NCBI GenBank assembly: GCA_030429325.1
Contig: JAUICT010000120.1
Span: forward strand, 1-6,642
From: Bacteroidia bacterium
GTDB lineage: Bacteria > Bacteroidota > Bacteroidia > Flavobacteriales > Flavobacteriaceae
DNA: 6,642 nucleotides
Direction: 5' to 3'
In this document: positions 1 through 6,554 of the stretch, one piece after another
How positions within the stretch are numbered: the first letter of the stretch is position 1
Layout: each line of letters starts with the position of its first letter
Made by a program: the position numbers and the translations under genes
The notes under the pieces: generated by a model
Seen by the model: only the letters and a program-made list of their open reading frames with translations
The model's database searches: none
What the model was told of the DNA's origin: nothing

Positions 1-474
1 AACCAATCTGTTACCATAAAAGACTCCAAAGGATTGCATGATATTGTCAAGCTACTGGAAAAACCAGAAGAACAGGTGCACTGTGCCGAACTCATGGGTA
101 TAGTCCTTGAGACTAGCGGCACTTCAATGATTGATGATCGGGCCATGAAAGCGTATAAAGATAAAATAAGGTCCTTAAAAATAAATATCTGCGACGCCGA
201 AGAAATGGGATTGGCCCAAAAGGCCGATGAGTTAAAAGAAGAATACGATGCTTTAATAGAGCACCTCTCCCAAGTCACCGGGTTGGACAACAAAATACGA
301 AAAACGGGCTCTTCCATTGAAAAGGCAAGGGCTGCCGTAACGTGGCGGGTAAGGAGTTCCATCAAGAAAATTGAAAAGGTACATCCACAATTGGCAAAGC
401 ATTTGACCAACTCCATAAAGACGGGAACCTGTTGTAGTTACGAGCCGGAAACACCACATGAGTGGATCACCTAA
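1..474 (+). CDS. C-terminal part of a large ATPase/regulator-type protein (5' end outside window)
   Basis: The reading frame is open to the first base of the window, so this is the last 157 residues of a longer protein. An internal TTG at 34 could be read as a start, but the conserved block already begins upstream of it (VTIKDSKGLHDIVKLLEKP). The visible part has three blocks: that helix (residues ~4-22), a charged, probably coiled-coil helix (~50-90, from AYKDKIRSL to YDALIEHL), and a tail with GSSIEKARAAVTWRVR followed by HPQLAKHL and KTGTCCSYEPE. From memory, this order (xGLxxLxxLLxxPGxExH, then AERARxxVTxxIRxxI, then TGxxCxYxPxP) forms the C-terminal domain of large AAA/TPR-type ATPases and transcriptional regulators in actinobacteria and myxobacteria. 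What the tail does is not known to me. Family membership is fairly sure; the full-length architecture is inferred. The stop is followed by 81 bases before the preferred start of the next gene. Confidence 0.7.
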   Translation, partial: NQSVTIKDSKGLHDIVKLLEKPEEQVHCAELMGIVLETSGTSMIDDRAMKAYKDKIRSLKINICDAEEMGLAQKADELKEEYDALIEHLSQVTGLDNKIRKTGSSIEKARAAVTWRVRSSIKKIEKVHPQLAKHLTNSIKTGTCCSYEPETPHEWIT

Positions 475-492
475 AGATCCTTAAGACACTTT

Positions 493-507
493 CCTTACAA
501 TGTAAGG
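493..507. promoter_or_regulatory. Perfect 7-1-7 dyad, possible operator
   Basis: CCTTACAATGTAAGG is a perfect inverted repeat: arms CCTTACA and TGTAAGG around a single A. It lies between the stop of the upstream gene (474) and either candidate start of the sterol desaturase-family gene. Its right arm (AAGG) would also be the ribosome-binding sequence for the ATG at 517, so a bound repressor or a folded hairpin could affect expression. No clear -33/-7 promoter pair is visible beside it and no regulator gene is present. With a one-base loop, a DNA-protein site is more likely than an RNA stem. The role is inferred from symmetry and position only. Confidence 0.35.
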
Positions 508-555
508 CGAAAACTTATGCCTATAAGGGTGAACAACACATTAAAACTAGAAAAG

Positions 556-1329
556 ATGTTTGAGATTATTAAAAGTTTGCCCAATCCGTGGGAGGTGCTC
601 ATAGACCCTATCTCCCTGATTGTGTTGGGCATGTACGGCGTATTGATGCTTTGGGAAGCCCTATTTCCGGCACGGGAGTTACCAAAAATCAAGAATTGGA
701 AACTGCGAGGGTTAGCCTCCTTCGGGGTGTTTTTTTATCTATCTACGTATTTTCCATTGATTTGGGATACCTACTTGGTGGATTACCAAATATTTGACCT
801 AACGGCTCTCGGGGCTGGTTGGGGTGCTTTTGTTGCAATCATGATTTACGAATTTGGACTGTACGTTTGGCACTATGCCATGCATAAGAATGACACTTTA
901 TGGAAAATTTTCCATCAGATGCACCATAGCGCGGAACGTATGGACAGTTACGGGGCTTTTTATTTTAGCCCAATGGACATGATTGGTTTTTCACTATTGG
1001 GAAGTCTTTGTTTGGTGGTCGTTGCCGGATTTACTCCAGAAGCTGCAACACTTTTTATTCTGATTACCACCTTTTTGGCCATTTTTCAACATGCCAATAT
1101 CAAGACCCCTAGATGGATAGGATATATAGTGCAAAGACCAGAGGCCCATACCATTCACCACGCCAAAGGGATCCATGCGTATAATTATTCGGATATATCC
1201 CTTTTCGATATCATTTTTGGAACCTTCAACAATCCAAAAGGCTATACAAATGAGACTGGTTTTTACAATGGAGCTTCTAAAAGGGTTTGGGAAATGCTAA
1301 CCTTTAAAGACGTTTCAGAAAAAGCGTAA
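556..1329 (+). CDS. Sterol desaturase / fatty acid hydroxylase family membrane di-iron oxygenase
   Basis: An integral membrane protein of the fatty acid hydroxylase superfamily, whose members use a di-iron centre held by histidines to hydroxylate or desaturate lipids. Numbered from the upstream ATG at 517, the histidine signature is complete: HxxxH at 119-123 (WHYAMH), HxxHH at 133-137 (FHQMHH), His192 (FQHANI) and HxxHH at 211-215 (HTIHH). Hydrophobic segments lie near 31-50, 66-84, 98-118 and 155-190. I prefer the ATG at 556 (residue 14, MFEIIKSLPNPWEV, 257 aa), because the A-rich stretch before it looks like an untranslated leader and homologues, as I recall them, begin near this point. 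The ATG at 517 (270 aa), with AAGG about 10 bases upstream, is the alternative. The lipid substrate cannot be told; bacterial relatives act on sterol-like, carotenoid, fatty acyl or ether-lipid substrates. An intrinsic terminator follows, so it probably ends its own transcript. Confidence 0.9.
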   Translation: MFEIIKSLPNPWEVLIDPISLIVLGMYGVLMLWEALFPARELPKIKNWKLRGLASFGVFFYLSTYFPLIWDTYLVDYQIFDLTALGAGWGAFVAIMIYEFGLYVWHYAMHKNDTLWKIFHQMHHSAERMDSYGAFYFSPMDMIGFSLLGSLCLVVVAGFTPEAATLFILITTFLAIFQHANIKTPRWIGYIVQRPEAHTIHHAKGIHAYNYSDISLFDIIFGTFNNPKGYTNETGFYNGASKRVWEMLTFKDVSEKA

Positions 1330-1344
1330 TCTTCTGAACATATC

Positions 1345-1391
1345 GCCACAGGTAATTTCATTTGATGTAGATTTCCTGTGGCATTTTTTTT
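1345..1391 (+). terminator. Rho-independent terminator after the desaturase-family gene
   Basis: GCCACAGG (1345-1352) pairs perfectly with CCTGTGGC (1375-1382). A few more A-T and G-T pairs extend the stem inward past one mismatch (1354-1358 with 1369-1373). One base after the stem comes a run of eight T (1384-1391). The site lies 15 bases after the stop codon, which is the expected place. The other strand lacks a comparable T-run on its side, so it probably works in the + direction only. Confidence 0.88.
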
Positions 1392-1459
1392 CATTCCCCG
1401 ATCGGAAATAGTATACCACTGAGTCTTGCTGCCCAAAGCTGTATCATAAATAAAATACC

Positions 1460-1912
1460 ATGTCTTGTACAAATCCAAATCCATGGTATGCCAAAGAGCA
1501 TACCCATCATTCCCAATTTAGTGATATCGAATTCATTGAAGCGTTTGAAAAAGCGGTGTTAAACCCAAAACTCTTCAACCATGAAGCACATCTTAGATTG
1601 GCATGGATTTATCTTCAAAGCTATGGAGAACAGAAGGCAATTGAAAAGACCTGTTCAGCCATTGAACATTTTGACATCGTGTATGGCAATGGAGATAAAT
1701 TTCACACAACATTGACCGTAGCCTCCGTAAAAGTGGTAAATCATTTCATTAAAAAATCAGAAGCCACCAGTTTCTTTGATTTTATCGAAGCGTTTCCACA
1801 ATTAAAAATGGCTTTCAGAAAATTTCTTGAACAACATTATACCCCTGAAGCGCTTACCCATGAAAAGGCAAAAGCGAATTATATCCCGCCAGATTTTCTT
1901 CCTTTTGATTGA
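1460..1912 (+). CDS. Conserved small protein of unknown function with FNHEAHLRLAW core
   Basis: A 150-residue soluble, mostly helical protein with no signal peptide or membrane segment. I do not recognise a function. The core at residues 39-49 (FNHEAHLRLAW), the following YLQSYG, and KFHTTLT at 80-86 match a motif pattern (FxHxxHLRxAWxYL, then KxHxTxT) that I recall from uncharacterised proteins of similar size in several phyla. The C-terminus, IPPDFLPFD, also looks conserved. His41, His44 and His82 could form a metal or active site, but that is inference. The N-terminal HTHH (14-17) is probably not part of the core. The ATG at 1460 follows an A-rich leader (AAATAAAATACC), usual for Bacteroidota. 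It starts 69 bases after the T-run of the upstream terminator, so it needs its own promoter, though none is clear. The glycosyltransferase gene follows after 38 bases and may share the transcript. Confidence 0.8.
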   Translation: MSCTNPNPWYAKEHTHHSQFSDIEFIEAFEKAVLNPKLFNHEAHLRLAWIYLQSYGEQKAIEKTCSAIEHFDIVYGNGDKFHTTLTVASVKVVNHFIKKSEATSFFDFIEAFPQLKMAFRKFLEQHYTPEALTHEKAKANYIPPDFLPFD

Positions 1913-1950
1913 TGTAATGTATTTGCCTTTGGATTTAGTTTCTTTGCAAT

Positions 1951-2958
1951 ATGCAAAATCCCAAGGTAAGCATTCTAATACCCTTCAAGGATACCGCACA
2001 TTTTCTTCCCGAATGTCTGGATTCCATCCTAGCACAGACATATCCCAATTGGGAAGTTCTTGCCGTAAATGACCATTCAACAGATACGAGTTTGGAATTA
2101 TTAAATTCCTATGTACAAAAAGACTCCAGAATAAAGGTATTCAACAATTCAGGAAATGGCATTATTCCCGCTTTGCGTGCTGCATATGCAGAAAGTTCAG
2201 GAGAATTGGTGACCCGAATGGATTCAGATGATATCATGAAACCCCACCGTTTAAAGGTCATGGTGCAATCACTTTTAAAATCGGGAAAAGGGCATGCTGC
2301 TGTTGGGCAAGTGAAGTATTTTTCAGACCGAGGCATCAGTAACGGCTACGAACGGTATGAAACCTGGCTCAACCAATTGACGACCACGGGTTCCAATTAC
2401 AGTGAGATTTATAAAGAATGTGTCATCCCTTCACCCTGTTGGATGGTCTATCGGGAGGATTTTGAAACCTGTGGTGCATTTCGCCCCAACCGATATCCAG
2501 AGGATTATGATCTTACTTTTCGATTTTATGAAAAGAACTTAAAAATCATTCCATGCAAGGAGGTGCTCCATTTATGGCGTGATTACGACACCCGAACTTC
2601 CCGAAACCATGAGCATTATGCACAAAACTACTTTTTGGACATTAAACTACACTACTTCTTAAAGTTGGACCACAACGCAGAACGCCCTTTGGTTATATGG
2701 GGTGCTGGGTTTAAAGGAAAGTCCATTGCCAAAACTCTTTTAAAGCAAAAAATTGACTTTATCTGGCTGTGTGACAATCCAAAGAAAATTGGAAAAAAAA
2801 TCTACGGCAAGGAATTGGTTCATTTTAAATTTTTAGAACGTTTGAACACTCCTCAAAGCATAGTTACTGTAGCCAATGAGACGGCCCAAAAGGAAATTAA
2901 GGGTTACTTTTCCAAGTTTGGGCATTTACCCATGAAGGATTATTTCTTCTTTTGCTAA
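1951..2958 (+). CDS. Family 2 glycosyltransferase with C-terminal Rossmann-like domain
   Basis: A 335-residue cytoplasmic protein with no membrane segment. Residues 5-~215 form a GT-A glycosyltransferase domain: VSILIPFKD (6-14) at the first strand, LAVNDHSTD (37-45) for nucleotide binding, the metal-binding DxD-type motif RMDSDD (89-94), and PEDYDL (183-188), where the ED is the likely catalytic or acceptor-side acid. It should transfer a sugar from a nucleotide-sugar to a glycan such as O-antigen, exopolysaccharide or a glycoprotein; donor and acceptor cannot be told. Residues ~245-335 form a second domain starting with PLVIWGAGFKGKSIAKTLL, a glycine-rich dinucleotide-binding-type turn, then IWLCDNPKKIGKKIYG, resembling Rossmann-like modules of sugar-modifying proteins. 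No polysaccharide cluster surrounds it, so it is a stand-alone glycosyltransferase gene. The ATG at 1951 sits just before the first strand, as usual in the family. Confidence 0.92.
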   Translation: MQNPKVSILIPFKDTAHFLPECLDSILAQTYPNWEVLAVNDHSTDTSLELLNSYVQKDSRIKVFNNSGNGIIPALRAAYAESSGELVTRMDSDDIMKPHRLKVMVQSLLKSGKGHAAVGQVKYFSDRGISNGYERYETWLNQLTTTGSNYSEIYKECVIPSPCWMVYREDFETCGAFRPNRYPEDYDLTFRFYEKNLKIIPCKEVLHLWRDYDTRTSRNHEHYAQNYFLDIKLHYFLKLDHNAERPLVIWGAGFKGKSIAKTLLKQKIDFIWLCDNPKKIGKKIYGKELVHFKFLERLNTPQSIVTVANETAQKEIKGYFSKFGHLPMKDYFFFC

Positions 2959-3019
2959 TGGCTGCTGTCTTACCATTCCCTTAACAGAAAAATTTAAGAA
3001 GCTTCACTATTTTAATCCC

Positions 3020-3027
3020 TATATTTG
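3020..3027 (+). promoter_or_regulatory. Bacteroidota-type -7 promoter box (TATATTTG)
   Basis: TATATTTG matches the TAnnTTTG -7 consensus of the principal sigma factor of Bacteroidota. It lies in the 86-base gap between the glycosyltransferase stop and the BatA-like start, and is the only perfect match I noticed in an intergenic position. A matching -33 TTG is not evident; TTTAAG (2992-2997) is the nearest candidate. Initiation about 7 bases downstream would give a leader of only around 10 bases before the ATG at 3045. It would drive the BatA-like/dihydroorotase-like/Tic20-like/hydrolase run. Confidence 0.5.
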
Positions 3028-3044
3028 TTCAATCAACATTGGGA

Positions 3045-4967
3045 ATGCAGTTTAAACATCCAGAAATCCTTTGGGCCCTATTTCTTCTCATCATTCCCGT
3101 TTTAATCCATTTGTTTCAATTAAGGCGGTTCAAGAAAACTCCTTTCACCAATGTGGCCATGCTTCAGAAAGTGGTGGCGGAGTCCCGAAAAAGCAATACA
3201 CTTAAAAAGTGGCTTTTACTGGCTACTCGATTGCTGTTGCTCGCTTCACTCATCATTGCCTTTGCCCAACCTTTTTCTTCCACTGCAACGGCTTTGCAAG
3301 AAAAGGAAACGGTAATCTATTTGGACAATTCCTTCAGCATGCAGGCCAAGAACAACGGGGTATCCCTTTTGGAGAAATCAGTTCAAGACTTGATCAGAAA
3401 TATTGACGGGGAGACGGTTTTCAGCCTCTTTACCAATGAACAATCTTTTAGGGATGTTAACCTTAAAGACGTGCAAAACCAATTACTCTCTCTCTCGTAT
3501 TCCCACAAACAGTTGGATCTGGATGATATTCAACTAAAGGCCAATACTTTATTTTCAAAGTCCAGCGGTACTGTAAAAAATCTTCTGATTATTTCGGATT
3601 TTCAGCAGCGCATGGCTTCAAACGGGACCACATTGGATTCAACCATAAATTCCTATTATGTACCTGTTCGCTCACCCAACATGTCGAATGTTTCCATAGA
3701 CTCCATTTATTTGGATGACGATTTTCCAGAACAGTCCAATTTAACTGTGCTTTTATCTGGAGGGGTACAGGATGATGCATTGCCCATTTCCCTTTATAAT
3801 GGTTCTTCGCTTATTGCAAAATCTGCCGCCAAGTTTTCTGCAACGGGCGTATCTGAAGTGATTTTTTCCATTCCCAACACTGATGAAATCAATGGAAGGC
3901 TGGTAATTGTTGATAATGGTCTGGGATACGACAATCGGTTTTATTTTAATATCGACCGCAAGGAAAAAGTAAAGGTTTTGGCCATAAGCAACTCAAACAG
4001 TGATTATTTGAAACGCTTATATACTGATGATGATTTTGATTTCAGAAAAGTTCCTTTGGACCAATTGGACTACAGTAGTATTGATGAACAAAACACGGTG
4101 ATTTTGGATAATTTGAGGTCTGTCTCCAACAGCCTTCAACAAATTCTTCTTTCCTTTAAAAATGATGGCGGAACCATAGTGGTGATACCCTCTGAAGAAA
4201 GTGAATTGACATCTTACAATGATTTTCTTTCAGAGTTTTCCAATACAAGGTTTACTGCTGGTGTGCCAAATAGAGCTGATATAACCTCCATTTCATTTGA
4301 CCATCCGCTATATAAAAATGTTTTTGAAAGAAGAGTGACCAATTTTCAATACCCAAGAGTTGAAAAATACAATAGGTTGCAGTCCAATCTGCCGCAGATA
4401 CTTTCCTTTGGCAATAACGAGCCTTTCTTGGTGGGAGCCGATGGTTTTTATTGCTTTACGTCCTCCTTGAAAACCGAAAACTCCAATTTTACCAGTTCTC
4501 CATTAATCGTCCCCACATTTTATAATATGGCCATACGAAGTTTACAGCTATCCCGCATACAGCACACATTGGGACAGATGGAATTGGTGGATATTCCAAC
4601 ACAAATGGGTCATGATGACATCTTAAGGATTTCAAAGGACAATCAGGAGTTTATTCCGCTACAGCAGAATCTTCCCAATAAGGTCAGACTTACTTTCGAT
4701 GAAAATCTTACTGAAGATGGCATCTATACCATAAAACAAAAAGAAGAGGAACTAAGAAATATAAGTTTTAATTATCCCAGAACGGAAAGCCGATTGGTCT
4801 ATTTAGATACTGAGAATCTGCCCAATGCCAATACCCAGGACTCCATAGCAGCTCTTTTTACCTATTTGGACGCTGAAAGTAATATTACCGCTTATTGGAA
4901 ATGGTTTGTTATTTTAGCGTTGCTTTTTGCGCTGATAGAGGTAATCATCCAAAAATTCATTCCATGA
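3045..4967 (+). CDS. BatA N-terminal-domain membrane protein with vWA-like and amidotransferase-like regions
   Basis: A 640-residue inner-membrane protein. Residues 1-77 are the BatA N-terminal domain typical of Bacteroidota: MQFKHPEILWALF leads the first membrane helix (~7-25), HLFQLRRFKKTPFTN follows, and a second helix (~56-75) ends in AFAQPF. Residues ~88-200 form a vWA-like domain with a metal-site DxSxS (D94, S96, S98 in LDNSFS) and a degenerate third loop (ISDFQQ, 183-188). Residues ~210-300 look beta-rich. Residues ~308-490 resemble a class I amidotransferase-like fold (VKVLAISNSNSDYLKRLY; FKNDGGTIVVIPSEES). A last helix (~618-637) ends in a short basic tail. I chose the ATG at 3045 over the TTG two codons upstream because family members begin MQFKHPE. 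BatA family proteins were linked to aerotolerance in Bacteroides, but this stand-alone long form has no assigned function known to me. Its stop overlaps the next start (ATGA), implying translational coupling. Confidence 0.9.
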   Translation: MQFKHPEILWALFLLIIPVLIHLFQLRRFKKTPFTNVAMLQKVVAESRKSNTLKKWLLLATRLLLLASLIIAFAQPFSSTATALQEKETVIYLDNSFSMQAKNNGVSLLEKSVQDLIRNIDGETVFSLFTNEQSFRDVNLKDVQNQLLSLSYSHKQLDLDDIQLKANTLFSKSSGTVKNLLIISDFQQRMASNGTTLDSTINSYYVPVRSPNMSNVSIDSIYLDDDFPEQSNLTVLLSGGVQDDALPISLYNGSSLIAKSAAKFSATGVSEVIFSIPNTDEINGRLVIVDNGLGYDNRFYFNIDRKEKVKVLAISNSNSDYLKRLYTDDDFDFRKVPLDQLDYSSIDEQNTVILDNLRSVSNSLQQILLSFKNDGGTIVVIPSEESELTSYNDFLSEFSNTRFTAGVPNRADITSISFDHPLYKNVFERRVTNFQYPRVEKYNRLQSNLPQILSFGNNEPFLVGADGFYCFTSSLKTENSNFTSSPLIVPTFYNMAIRSLQLSRIQHTLGQMELVDIPTQMGHDDILRISKDNQEFIPLQQNLPNKVRLTFDENLTEDGIYTIKQKEEELRNISFNYPRTESRLVYLDTENLPNANTQDSIAALFTYLDAESNITAYWKWFVILALLFALIEVIIQKFIP

Positions 4968-6217
4968 ACATTCTGCTCAAGGCTGCAAGAATAGTGTGCC
5001 CAGACAACAAGGAACTACACTTGAAAAAAAGGGATATCCTTATAAAAAAAGGAACTATTGAGAAAATTGCCGCCACCATAGATGCGCCATCCAACACTAA
5101 ATTGGTCGATTTAAGAAACCTCCATGTCTCTCTAGGTTGGCTGGACACTGGCGTAAGTTTTGGCGAACCCGGACATGAGGAACGGGAAACCATTGCACAT
5201 GGACTTTATGTAGCGGCAAAAAGTGGTTTTACGGACATTATCCTTTATTCCAGTACAGAGCCAGTTCCCGATACCAGTTCTGATGTGGTCTTTTTAAAGG
5301 AGCGTGGGCAGGGCAAGCCGACAAGACTTTACCCTATGGGTACGTTGACCAAAAAAGGAGAAGGCAAGGATTTGGCCGAACTTTTTGATATGAAGAATGC
5401 CGGTGCAGTGGCCTTTTATGACTTTAAAAAACAGATTGCCAATCCCAATCTCTTAAAAATTGCCCTGCAGTATGCCCAAAATTTTGACGGTTTAGTGTTT
5501 TCTTTTCCCCAAGATGGAGATATTAAAGGTGTGGGAGTGGCCCATGAAGGAATAATGTCCACCTCTTTAGGTTTAAAGGGAATCCCATCATTGGCTGAAG
5601 AACTTCAAATAGCCCGAGACCTATTTATTTTGGAGTATACAGGAGGAAAATTGCATATTCCCACCATTTCCACATCAGAATCCGTTAAGCTGATTGCCAA
5701 TGCAAAGAAAAAAGGATTGGATGTGACCTGCAGTGTCGCCATTCACAATTTGGTACATATAGATGAAATGCTCAGCGATTTTGACACTAACTTTAAAGTA
5801 TCACCACCCCTTCGAACCAAGCAAGATGCCAAGGCCCTCATTAAAGGGATAAAAGATGGAACTATAGATTATGTTACTTCTGACCATATTCCCATAGATG
5901 TTGAGGAAAAAAGGGTGGAGTTTGACAATGCTGCCGATGGTAGCCTTGGTCTGGAATCTGCTTTTGGTGCCCTAAATCGCATATTTGGATTGGAAGAAAC
6001 CATATCCATATTAACCAAGGGGCATAGCCGGTTTGGTTTACAGACTCCAATTATTAAGGAAGGAGAAAAGGCCTGTATTACCTTGTTCGACCCAGAAACG
6101 GAATACAGTTTCGGTGTGGACAATATCTTATCCACCTCCAAAAATAGTATGTTTTTGGGAGCACCCATGAAAGGTAAGGTTTATGGGGTAATCAATAATG
6201 ATCACATTTTAATCTAA
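4964..6217 (+). CDS. Dihydroorotase-like protein, probably catalytically inactive
   Basis: A 417-residue member of the dihydroorotase branch of the amidohydrolase superfamily, whose active members interconvert carbamoyl-aspartate and dihydroorotate in pyrimidine synthesis. The family frame is clear: LDxxVSFGEPGHEERETI (60-77), YSSTEPV (95-101), LGLKGIPSLAEEL (202-214), GGKLHIPTIST (228-237), VSPPLR (279-284), TSDHIPID (305-312) and a C-terminal beta segment. Several metal and catalytic positions are changed. The usual DxHVHxREPG is DTGVSFGEPG, so both histidines of HxH and the substrate-binding Arg are lost; the usual HCE-type ligand region reads FSFPQDG (179-185); and DHAPH is DHIPI. His231 and Asp307 remain. 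This matches non-catalytic PyrC'-type proteins, which in Pseudomonas hold aspartate carbamoyltransferase together. The start at 4964 lies inside the upstream stop (ATGA); a more upstream in-frame ATG at 4895 lies within the BatA-like gene and is unlikely. Automatic annotation will probably call it active pyrC. Confidence 0.88.
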   Translation: MNILLKAARIVCPDNKELHLKKRDILIKKGTIEKIAATIDAPSNTKLVDLRNLHVSLGWLDTGVSFGEPGHEERETIAHGLYVAAKSGFTDIILYSSTEPVPDTSSDVVFLKERGQGKPTRLYPMGTLTKKGEGKDLAELFDMKNAGAVAFYDFKKQIANPNLLKIALQYAQNFDGLVFSFPQDGDIKGVGVAHEGIMSTSLGLKGIPSLAEELQIARDLFILEYTGGKLHIPTISTSESVKLIANAKKKGLDVTCSVAIHNLVHIDEMLSDFDTNFKVSPPLRTKQDAKALIKGIKDGTIDYVTSDHIPIDVEEKRVEFDNAADGSLGLESAFGALNRIFGLEETISILTKGHSRFGLQTPIIKEGEKACITLFDPETEYSFGVDNILSTSKNSMFLGAPMKGKVYGVINNDHILI

Positions 6218-6221
6218 AATT

Positions 6222-6545
6222 TTGAACGAAGCCAAATCCGGTAAAACCATTGCAATAGTTGCTTATATCACCTTGGTGGGCTGTTTGATTGCCATGAGCA
6301 TGAATATGGAGCCTCGAAATGCATATGCCAGGTTTCATATTAGGCAAGCCTTTGGTATACATTTATTGTTCCATGCCATGGCTATTGTGTTATCTTTTAG
6401 TCAAATTGTATCCCTTACCCTACCTCTCTACGGATTGTATTTAATACTATTGGTATATGGGTTAGCCCAAGCTTCGTCAGGAAAGAAAAACCCCCTCCCC
6501 ATTATTGGGGAGCATTTTCAAAAATGGTTTACCTTTATTCCCTAA
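6222..6545 (+). CDS. Small Tic20-like (DUF4870-type) membrane protein
   Basis: A 107-residue protein with three hydrophobic segments (~9-27, ~44-63, ~66-84). Between the first two lies ARFHIRQAFGIHL (36-48), the FHxRQ signature of the Tic20-like/DUF4870 group of small bacterial membrane proteins. The end PLPIIGEHFQKWF (91-103) is also typical. Some databases label such proteins 'import component protein' from their distant likeness to the chloroplast Tic20 channel; the bacterial function is unknown. The start is a TTG (6222), four bases after the stop of the dihydroorotase-like gene. The next ATGs (residues 25, 27, 29) would remove the first membrane helix, and an in-frame TAA at 6210 rules out a start much further upstream. 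No good ribosome-binding sequence is visible, so translation probably relies on coupling to the gene before. The hydrolase gene follows after nine bases. Confidence 0.82.
   Translation: MNEAKSGKTIAIVAYITLVGCLIAMSMNMEPRNAYARFHIRQAFGIHLLFHAMAIVLSFSQIVSLTLPLYGLYLILLVYGLAQASSGKKNPLPIIGEHFQKWFTFIP
6495..6512 (+). other. Short GC hairpin inside the end of the Tic20-like gene
   Basis: CTCCCC (6495-6500) and GGGGAG (6507-6512) form a perfect six-pair stem with a six-base loop, about 30 bases before the stop and 43 before the next start. Only CATTTT follows, so it is weak as a terminator. It could slow transcription or mark an RNA processing point ahead of the hydrolase gene, but the bases also encode the conserved PLPIIGE segment, so coincidence is quite possible. 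Confidence 0.25.
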
Positions 6546-6554
6546 AAACGTCCC

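Noticed and set aside
464..480. GGATC/GATCC inverted repeat around the first stop codon as a terminator
   Set aside because: Only five pairs, a seven-base loop and no T-run after it.
1398..1405. CCGATCGG palindrome after the terminator as an operator
   Set aside because: Eight bases of simple self-complementarity with no extended symmetry and no adjacent promoter; expected by chance.
1426..1454. TTG followed by TAAATAAA as a promoter for the small unknown protein gene
   Set aside because: It does not match TAnnTTTG, and the region is simply A-rich; too weak to annotate.
1263..1484. Minus-strand open frame of 73 codons across the terminator region
   Set aside because: It crosses a + strand terminator, overlaps the ends of two convincing genes, and its translation shows no recognisable motif.
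1918..1945. TGTATTTG and TTTCTTTG as -7 boxes before the glycosyltransferase gene
   Set aside because: Neither has the required TA at the first two positions, and the 38-base gap would leave little room for a full promoter.
1827..2072. Plus-strand frame bridging the small unknown protein gene and the glycosyltransferase gene
   Set aside because: It overlaps both real genes in another frame, and its translation has no family likeness.
2999..3006. GAAGCTTC palindrome before the BatA-like gene
   Set aside because: Short and isolated; no second copy or longer dyad nearby.
5869..6168. Minus-strand open frame of 99 codons inside the dihydroorotase-like gene
   Set aside because: It is fully antisense to a strongly conserved coding region and has no domain or start signal; an antisense shadow.
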